From the IMG/VR virus record IMGVR_UViG_3300046003_005507, positions 1 through 35,261 of that record: a stretch of DNA of 35,261 nt; one strand, given 5' to 3'. The position numbers and the translations under genes were made by a program. Positions within the stretch are counted from its first letter, which is position 1; each line of letters opens with the position of its first letter. Below, piece by piece: positions 30,254 to 35,261 of this stretch. This DNA comes from a virus. The notes beneath the pieces are model-generated. The model ran no database searches. It was not told where the DNA came from and saw only the letters and a program-made list of their open reading frames with translations.

Positions 30254-32593
30254 ATGGCTAACGAGCGCATAGTATCACCCGGAGTATTTACCAGAGAAAG
30301 GGATTTAAGTTTCCTTACTCAAGGTATTAGTGAAATCGGGGCAGCATTTATTGGGCCGACACCAAAAGGCCCAGCGTTTATCCCGACCATAGTACGTGGT
30401 CAACAAGAATATGTTACCAGATTCGGTGAAGCAGATACCAATCATTACACAGGATTGGCGGCAAAAAATTATCTCCGTGAATCTGCCGTGGCAACGGTGG
30501 TTCGTGTATTAGGAACTACTGGATATGATCCGGCTACCACGAAGTCGGTGGTAATTTTTGCCACAGGCTCGGCAGGTAAAAAAGTATACGCGGTATTACA
30601 TCCAAGTAGTACAGGCAATACACTTACAAATGCATTAGCAGCGGGAACTACGAGTAGTTTTAGTTTAGTGGTATCTGGATCAGGCGGCGCAATTATCAGT
30701 GCAAGTGCATTAAGTCCAACGGAAGGATTGTCCAATTCATTCCAAGATTATTTTTCTGCCACGCCAACCACAACACAAAATTCATATGTATATGCAATTT
30801 TCCCAGAAGCAGTTACTGCATCACTAGGAATTAACATTACATTCCAAGCAGTAACATCCAGTACTGTGTTGAATTTTAACGGATCAAGTTATGGTAATTA
30901 CAACCACGCTAGCACGCCGTATATTCAATCACAAACATTGGGTGGTAGTAAATTAGATCTATTTAAGATTAATACACTTAGTGACGGCAATTCTGCAAAC
31001 AAGGAAATTAAAGTATCATTTGCAAACATGAAGCCAAGTGGTGATGCTGAATATAATTTTGGTACCTTTACAATGTTCGTTCGTCGATATGATGATACGG
31101 ATGCACGGTCAGAGATATTAGAACAATTTGATAATGTAAATCTTGATCCAGATAGTCCAAATTATATTGCACGAATCATTGGCAATAGTGCACCAACCGA
31201 AGATACCGTAACGGGTGAAATGTACTATCAAGGTGATTTCCCGAATAATTCACAGTATATTTGGGTAGAAATGACAGACTCGCAGATTCCAGAAACAGCA
31301 CTTCCGTTTGGATTTGCGGCATATTCATCTACGATTTCTGCAGCATCATCAGAATTAAGTGCTCCCGATTATGTTACAAGTCGTTGGCTTGATGGGGCAG
31401 TTGAAGGATATACTACCCAATCAATCGACAAGAAATACTTTTATGGTTGGAATTTTGACGCAGCATATGAAACCAATAATTCTTACCTTGGACCAATTCC
31501 ATCGGGATCATTAACTGTTGGTACGGTATTTAATCTTGAAGACATTGTGGATGTACCGAATGGAGCAGTACCAAAGGCAATCTCATTGACGGACGCAGAT
31601 AGTTTCATCTATCGTAAGTTCTCAGTGGCATTCCAAGGCGGATTCGATGGGTTAAATCCTGCACGTGACATTAATATGGGTGGCGATATCGTTGCTACCA
31701 ATAGTCAAGGATTCAACTTAGCAACGTCAGTATCGGCGGGATCGGTATCCTATAAGAAAGCATTGGATGCTATTAGTAATCCCGATCAGTTTGATTTTAA
31801 CTTGTTAGTACTTCCTGGTGTAATTTATGAACTACATTCATATGTTGCAAACTATGCACTAACATTGTGTGAAGATCGTGGTGATGCATTCTACATCATG
31901 GATACCACACAATTAACGGCAACACTGGCAACAGCAACAACAAAGGCCGCTGAAATTGACAGTAGTTACGCAGCAACCTACTATCCGTGGCTACGAGTCA
32001 TTGATACGAATACCAACAAGTTAATTTATGTTCCACCTTCAGTGATTCTTCCAGAAATCTACGCATACAACGATAATGTTGCAGCAGAATGGTTTGCACC
32101 CGCTGGATTAAATCGTGGTGGCATTGCAAGTGCAGTCGGTGTCAAGGTTCGCTTACCACAAGCAAGTCGTGATACACTCTACGAAGGAAAGGTTAACCCA
32201 ATTGCACAGTTCCCAGGACAAGGCATCTGTGTGTGGGGTCAGAAAACATTACAACGCCGTTCATCAGCATTGGATCGTGTGAACGTCCGTCGTTTGTTAA
32301 TTGCGGTGAAGAAGTATATTGCAAGTTCGTCACGTTATTTAGTGTTCGAACAGAATGTTGAAGCAACGCGAAATCGTTTCCTCAACATTGTTAACCCGTA
32401 CCTTGCAAGTGTACAAGAACGTTCTGGATTGTACGCATTCCGTGTGGTCATGGACGACACAAACAACACACCTGATGTGATTGATAGAAATATCCTCTAC
32501 GGACAACTCTATCTACAACCCACACGAACAGCAGAATTCATTGTTCTTGACTTCAATGTTCTCCCGACAGGTGCGCTATTTCCTACTGCGTAA
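30254..32593 (+). CDS. gp18: Contractile tail sheath protein (gp18-like)
   Basis: The 779-residue protein begins ANERIVSPGVFTRERDLSFL, the typical gp18 start, with GAAFIGPTPKGPAF soon after. The C-terminal third carries the conserved sheath core: YYPWLRVIDTNTNKLIYVPPS, AAEWFAPAGLNRGG, YEGKVNPIAQFPGQGICVWG, RRSSALDRVNVRRLL and the final strand pair before PTGALFPTA. The C-terminal core builds the interlocking mesh that contracts, while the variable Ser/Thr/Ala-rich middle forms outward domains. It is longer than T4 gp18 (659 residues). A GGAG site precedes the ATG. Gene order is unusual: sheath and tube lie downstream of capsid rather than between terminase and portal as in T4. Confidence 0.97.
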   Translation: MANERIVSPGVFTRERDLSFLTQGISEIGAAFIGPTPKGPAFIPTIVRGQQEYVTRFGEADTNHYTGLAAKNYLRESAVATVVRVLGTTGYDPATTKSVVIFATGSAGKKVYAVLHPSSTGNTLTNALAAGTTSSFSLVVSGSGGAIISASALSPTEGLSNSFQDYFSATPTTTQNSYVYAIFPEAVTASLGINITFQAVTSSTVLNFNGSSYGNYNHASTPYIQSQTLGGSKLDLFKINTLSDGNSANKEIKVSFANMKPSGDAEYNFGTFTMFVRRYDDTDARSEILEQFDNVNLDPDSPNYIARIIGNSAPTEDTVTGEMYYQGDFPNNSQYIWVEMTDSQIPETALPFGFAAYSSTISAASSELSAPDYVTSRWLDGAVEGYTTQSIDKKYFYGWNFDAAYETNNSYLGPIPSGSLTVGTVFNLEDIVDVPNGAVPKAISLTDADSFIYRKFSVAFQGGFDGLNPARDINMGGDIVATNSQGFNLATSVSAGSVSYKKALDAISNPDQFDFNLLVLPGVIYELHSYVANYALTLCEDRGDAFYIMDTTQLTATLATATTKAAEIDSSYAATYYPWLRVIDTNTNKLIYVPPSVILPEIYAYNDNVAAEWFAPAGLNRGGIASAVGVKVRLPQASRDTLYEGKVNPIAQFPGQGICVWGQKTLQRRSSALDRVNVRRLLIAVKKYIASSSRYLVFEQNVEATRNRFLNIVNPYLASVQERSGLYAFRVVMDDTNNTPDVIDRNILYGQLYLQPTRTAEFIVLDFNVLPTGALFPTA

Positions 32594-32658
32594 GTTTAAC
32601 TAAATCAACAATTTACACGACTTACAGTGGAAACAAAAATAAAGACAGTTTGAATAAA

Positions 32659-32694
32659 CTCCGTGATACTTATTAGTAAATGGGTATCACGGAG
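32659..32694 (+). promoter_or_regulatory. RBS-sequestering hairpin with embedded late-promoter-like box (first endonuclease)
   Basis: Perfect arms CTCCGTGATAC (32659-32669) and GTATCACGGAG (32684-32694) enclose a 14-base loop. The right arm contains four of the five bases of the GGAGG ribosome site (32691-32695) of the gene starting at 32701, so full-length readthrough transcripts would hide it. The left arm and loop contain TACTTATT in the context GATACTTATTAGTA, similar to the GATATTTATAGTA promoter at 27410. A transcript starting in the loop would lack the left arm and be translatable. Confidence 0.75.
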
Positions 32695-32700
32695 GTCAAA

Positions 32701-33573
32701 ATGACTAAAAAATGTTCGGAATTAAGAAATTGTGAAGTATGTAACACGGATTATGTGGCAAAGATAGTTACGGCAAGATTTTGTTCTCTGAAGTGTATGT
32801 ATGTTTGGAGGTCTACTCTTCCAAAAAAACAACGACAAAAGAAACAACTTGTTATCAAAATATTAGGTACTGGAAACTGCTTATATTGCGGGAAATTGTT
32901 TGATATACTGAAAAATAGAAAAACTTTATGTTCCCGACGATGTATGTATGACTGGAGAAAATCTCAGCATAAAGAAACAGTTCCTTGTCTAACCTGTGGT
33001 AAAGAGTTTGATAAGTACAAGAAAAGTAAAACTCGGTATTGTTCAGATATATGTGCAAAAACTTCCGTTGAGAAAAAAGAAAAACTTCGCAGGTGGGGAT
33101 TGAGTAAGAATAATCACTGGAATAATTCAACCATTCAATCTAAAGTAAGAACTACTAAGAAAGAACGATACGGTGATGAAAATTATAATAATACTGATAA
33201 GCAAATAAAAACTGCATTTGAAAAATACGGAACATATACGATGTGGTTGGGAAAATCTCAAGGAAAACGCATAAGTAATCCACAAAGAAAAGTTTATGAA
33301 AATGTATTAAAAGAACACACGGATGCGTTATTAGAACATTGGTTACGAGATGCACAAAAGAGTGTAGATGTTTACATTCCTTCAACCAAAACTATTATTG
33401 AGGTATATGGTACATATTGGCACTGTGACCCTAGAAAATATGCAGGTAATTACTACAATAAATCAATGAAGTTAAATGCACAAGAAATATGGGAACGAGA
33501 TACAAAAAGAAAAAATTTTCTAGAGTCACTTGGATATACAGTAAAAGTTTTGTGGGAGTTGGATGTAAAATAA
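32701..33573 (+). CDS. Free-standing homing endonuclease, Vsr-like (EDxHD type), with three zinc modules
   Basis: An in-frame ATG at 32680 lies in the hairpin loop; the start at 32701 is preferred because GGAGG sits five bases before it, giving 290 residues. The N-terminal 120 residues hold three repeated Cys4 modules (C11/C14/C28/C32, C60/C63/C77/C81, C96/C99/C114/C118), likely zinc-binding DNA readers. A linker with KKERYGDENYNNTDK follows, and the C-terminal domain has VDVYIPSTKTIIEVYGTYWH (D223, E234, H241) plus ERDTKRKNFLESLGYTVKVLWE. This is the Vsr/PD-(D/E)XK-like nuclease core of phage EDxHD homing endonucleases such as I-Bth0305I. It interrupts the sheath-tube gene pair. Family is clear; the cleavage site, probably in tail genes of a related phage, is not. 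Confidence 0.85.
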   Translation: MTKKCSELRNCEVCNTDYVAKIVTARFCSLKCMYVWRSTLPKKQRQKKQLVIKILGTGNCLYCGKLFDILKNRKTLCSRRCMYDWRKSQHKETVPCLTCGKEFDKYKKSKTRYCSDICAKTSVEKKEKLRRWGLSKNNHWNNSTIQSKVRTTKKERYGDENYNNTDKQIKTAFEKYGTYTMWLGKSQGKRISNPQRKVYENVLKEHTDALLEHWLRDAQKSVDVYIPSTKTIIEVYGTYWHCDPRKYAGNYYNKSMKLNAQEIWERDTKRKNFLESLGYTVKVLWELDVK

Positions 33574-33583
33574 ATAATATACA

Positions 33584-33591
33584 TATTTATA
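33584..33591 (+). promoter_or_regulatory. Putative late promoter box TATTTATA before the tail tube gene
   Basis: TATTTATA ends 27 bases before the ATG at 33618, after the endonuclease stop, so the tube gene keeps its own promoter despite the inserted endonuclease. A CGGAG ribosome site (33606-33610) follows. Confidence 0.55.
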
Positions 33592-33617
33592 GTTAGATAT
33601 CCTTTCGGAGATTATAC

Positions 33618-34106
33618 ATGGCAAACTTAGTATCAGAACAAGAACTTTTCTTTACCGCGTTCGAACCAAAAATGAAGAATCGGTTCGTCCTATATATGGA
33701 TGGAATCCCTTCATATATTGTAAAAAAAGTCGCACGTCCAACACTTAAGCAAGATTCAAAACCATTAGACCATATTAATCTCCAACGATATGTGAAAGGC
33801 AAGACCACATGGGGAAGTATGCAAATGGAATTATACGATCCTATTGTTCCATCGGGTGCACAAGCCGTTATGGAATGGGTGCGTTTACATCACGAATCGG
33901 TCACGGGTCGTGACGGATATCTTGAATTCTACAAGAAAGATTTAACGCTCAATGTTCTTGGACCTGTTGGCGATAAGGTTGAAGAATGGATTATCAAGGG
34001 CGCACAAATTACTGAAGTTAACTTTGGTGAACTTGATTGGAGTACAGATGATGTAATGTCATTTACACTTACCGTGCAAATGGATTATTGTGTTTTAAAT
34101 TTTTAA
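33618..34106 (+). CDS. gp19: Tail tube protein (gp19-like)
   Basis: The 162-residue product equals T4 gp19 in length (163). It has FEPKMKNRFVLYMDGIPSYIV, VARPTLKQDSKPLDHINLQR, YVKGKTTWGSMQMELYDPIVPSGAQAVMEW, and the last segment DVMSFTLTVQMDYCVLNF, all conserved in gp19. It polymerises into the inner tube inside the sheath. The gene is bracketed by two homing endonuclease genes, which is where such elements often insert without harming the essential gene. Identity is very secure. Confidence 0.96.
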   Translation: MANLVSEQELFFTAFEPKMKNRFVLYMDGIPSYIVKKVARPTLKQDSKPLDHINLQRYVKGKTTWGSMQMELYDPIVPSGAQAVMEWVRLHHESVTGRDGYLEFYKKDLTLNVLGPVGDKVEEWIIKGAQITEVNFGELDWSTDDVMSFTLTVQMDYCVLNF

Positions 34107-34128
34107 ACTACATCTTGATTATTGTGTT
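34083..34128 (+). repeat. Direct repeat GATTATTGTGTT at and after the end of the tube gene
   Basis: GATTATTGTGTT occurs at 34083-34094, inside the last codons of the tube gene, and again at 34117-34128 in the spacer, 34 bases apart. It may be a remnant of a duplicated gene end created when the downstream endonuclease inserted, or coincidence. Confidence 0.35.
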
Positions 34129-34163
34129 CTTTGGTTAGAATCACATAATTTAGTTGTATTTTC

Positions 34164-34210
34164 AATCTCCTCTGTGATATATATAGTAAACGTATATCAC
34201 AGAGGAGATT
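34164..34210 (+). promoter_or_regulatory. RBS-sequestering hairpin with embedded late-promoter-like box (second endonuclease)
   Basis: Perfect 18-base arms AATCTCCTCTGTGATATA (34164-34181) and TATATCACAGAGGAGATT (34193-34210) flank an 11-base loop. The right arm contains the GAGGAG ribosome site (34202-34207) of the gene starting at 34214, so long transcripts would hide it. TATATATA (34178-34185), in the context GATATATATAGTA, sits at the top of the left arm and in the loop. A start about six bases further on would fall in the loop and free the site. Confidence 0.85.
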
Positions 34211-34213
34211 TTT

Positions 34214-35086
34214 ATGTTTATTTGTAAGCGTTGTGGAAATGAATATCCTTCATATAATTCATTGTCAAAACACACTAGAACTGCATACAAATTAAGCGGA
34301 GAAGCATTATATCGTGAATATTATTGTATAAAAGAAGTTCCCACTTGTAAATGTGGTTGTAAAACTCCTACCAAGTGGCGTATTGACCGTGGATATGGAG
34401 AATATGTCAATGGTCATAATTCAAAAGGAGCTTCAAACTCAATGTTTGGAAAAACTCATAATAAAACTGCACGTGAGAATATTTCTAAGAAACGTAAAGA
34501 AAAATTTGCTAATGGTGAATATAATTTTATCAATTCTGTAAAATGGGCAGAGATTCAAAAAGAAGTTTGGAAGCGAGACGGTTATAAAGAAAAAATGAAA
34601 GCGGCTCGTGAAAAATCGGGATGGCGTGAAAAAATATCAAAAAAACTATCGGGTGAAAATAATCCATTTTATGGTAAAAAACGACCTGAACACAGTAAAT
34701 TGATGAAATCCCCTGAAATGGTAAAAAAAATATTTGCTAAACGCAGTATGACTGATATTGAACAAATAGTTACAAAAAAACTAGACGAACATAATATTCA
34801 ATATTACCATCAATTTTTCCTTACCGACGATGACGATACCTTTGCATATGACTTTAAAATTAAAGGACATCCAATATTAATTGAAGTAGACGGTGATTAT
34901 TGGCACGGCGGCCCTGGTGTAGATATACATGTTCCGTTTTTAACGGAGATACAAGAAAAAGATGTATTGAAAACAAAGATAGCCCAACAACACGGTTATA
35001 CGGTATTACGTTTTTGGGGTAGTGATGTTAAATCGCGCCCCTTCTGGGTTATCCAACAATTATTATCTCACATCAATCCTTCATAA
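34214..35086 (+). CDS. Free-standing homing endonuclease, Vsr-like, with NUMOD3-type DNA-binding repeats
   Basis: The 290-residue protein opens with a Cys2-His2/Cys-rich finger (C4, C7, H20; then C45, C47, C49). Two NUMOD3-like repeats follow, NSMFGKTHNKTARENISKK and SGENNPFYGKKRPEHSK, as found in DNA-binding parts of GIY-YIG and HNH homing enzymes. The C-terminal domain has D213 in AYDFKIKGHPILIEVDGDYWH with E224, D226 and H231, then KTKIAQQHGYTVLRFWGSDV, the Vsr-like EDxHD nuclease pattern shared with the gene at 32701. The N-terminal modules of the two proteins differ, so they share a catalytic domain but read different sites. It starts six bases after GAGGAG. It probably inserted next to the tube gene by homing. 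Confidence 0.87.
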   Translation: MFICKRCGNEYPSYNSLSKHTRTAYKLSGEALYREYYCIKEVPTCKCGCKTPTKWRIDRGYGEYVNGHNSKGASNSMFGKTHNKTARENISKKRKEKFANGEYNFINSVKWAEIQKEVWKRDGYKEKMKAAREKSGWREKISKKLSGENNPFYGKKRPEHSKLMKSPEMVKKIFAKRSMTDIEQIVTKKLDEHNIQYYHQFFLTDDDDTFAYDFKIKGHPILIEVDGDYWHGGPGVDIHVPFLTEIQEKDVLKTKIAQQHGYTVLRFWGSDVKSRPFWVIQQLLSHINPS

Positions 35087-35112
35087 AAACATCCGATTAA
35101 CATACTGTTTGA

Positions 35113-35120
35113 TATTTATA
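35113..35120 (+). promoter_or_regulatory. Putative late promoter box TATTTATA before the last gene
   Basis: The octamer in the context TTGATATTTATAGAAGA ends 29 bases before the ATG at 35149, repeating the spacing of the other boxes. Confidence 0.55.
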
Positions 35121-35148
35121 GAAGAGTATTTTTTACAATGAGAATTAT

Positions 35149-35261
35149 ATGGCAGACACTACTTATTTTCAAATTGGACAAGGCGAAACATTTACAGTAT
35201 TGGTGCAATTGAAAAATCGCAGTGATAACAACACCCCATTGGATATTACTAACTATATATT
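35149..35261 (+). CDS. 5' end of a probable tail structural protein (truncated by window end)
   Basis: An open frame starts at ATG 35149 and is still open at the window end (37 complete codons, MADTTYFQIGQGETFTVLVQ at the start, then a PLDITNYI segment). The beginning resembles marine-phage structural proteins that open with a beta domain describing a Q-G-E-T-F/L-DITNY pattern, as in some baseplate or fibre N-termini. A competing ATG at 35138 gives only a short frame. The ribosome site is weak. Context (after tube, with its own promoter box) supports a tail role; nothing more can be said from the fragment. Confidence 0.6.
   Translation, partial: MADTTYFQIGQGETFTVLVQLKNRSDNNTPLDITNYI

Noticed and set aside
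32680-32700. ATG at 32680 as start of the first endonuclease
   Set aside because: It lies in the hairpin loop and right arm upstream of the ribosome site; GGAGG is correctly spaced for 32701.
1-35261. tRNA genes, rRNA, insertion sequences, integrase or attachment sites
   Set aside because: None was seen on reading; a covariance-model tRNA search was not possible, so small tRNAs in gaps cannot be fully excluded, but gaps are too short for most.

Overview
This window is part of the genome of a tailed, contractile-tail phage of the T4-like (myovirus) lineage. The gene content and sequence types resemble aquatic or marine T4-like phages more than enterobacterial T4. Every gene I can support is on the + strand. 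Genes are tightly packed, many stops and starts overlap or nearly touch, and the DNA is AT-rich by eye. The diagnostic genes are a gp17-type terminase, gp20 portal, gp21 prohead protease, gp22 scaffold, gp23 capsid protein, gp18 sheath and gp19 tail tube. The host cannot be read from the window; a phage-encoded ribosomal protein bS21 shows only that it is a bacterium.

Layout. 1-3659 is the end of a replication/recombination block: the C-terminal part of a DnaG-type primase, then a single-chain fusion of the SbcD/Mre11-like nuclease (gp47) and the SbcC/Rad50-like ATPase (gp46). 3709-7484 is a virion-fibre block: a large fibre protein, a Pro-Thr/glycine-rich adhesin-like protein and a small conserved phage protein. 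7602-12128 is a 1508-residue protein that strings together HNH-like, zinc-metallopeptidase, ligase-type nucleotidyltransferase, NMN-adenylyltransferase-like and ParB-like domains. 12143-14996 holds a zinc-ribbon protein, a membrane/coiled-coil protein and the large terminase. 15062-24375 is a head-assembly block: portal and prohead protease embedded among about a dozen small proteins, several sharing a short N-terminal peptide that looks like a capsid-targeting sequence, plus a HAD phosphatase and bS21. 24499-27323 holds scaffold and major capsid protein, closed by a strong intrinsic terminator. 27446-34106 is the neck and tail block: gp13-, gp14- and gp15-like proteins, a coiled-coil protein, sheath and tube. 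Two free-standing Vsr-like homing endonucleases sit on either side of the tube gene. The window ends inside another probable structural gene.

Regulation. An octamer, TATTTATA, recurs 27-32 bases before the start codons of transcription-unit-leading genes, and once 96 bases before the scaffold gene. I read it as this phage's late promoter box. Both homing endonucleases are preceded by long perfect inverted repeats that bury their ribosome-binding sites and carry a variant of this box in the left arm and loop. This is the layout known for T4 e, soc and I-TevI, where only late transcripts are translated.

How the genes work together. The block 15062-27323 would build the prohead (portal, scaffold, capsid protein), process it (protease) and possibly load it with small targeted proteins. 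The terminase fills it with DNA, and the neck, sheath and tube genes complete the tail. The most unusual items are the 1508-residue multi-enzyme protein, the mosaic of small modules with [LI]xE sites at their junctions, the hairpin-controlled endonucleases, the Mre11-Rad50 fusion and bS21. Functions are read by eye from motifs; no database search was run.
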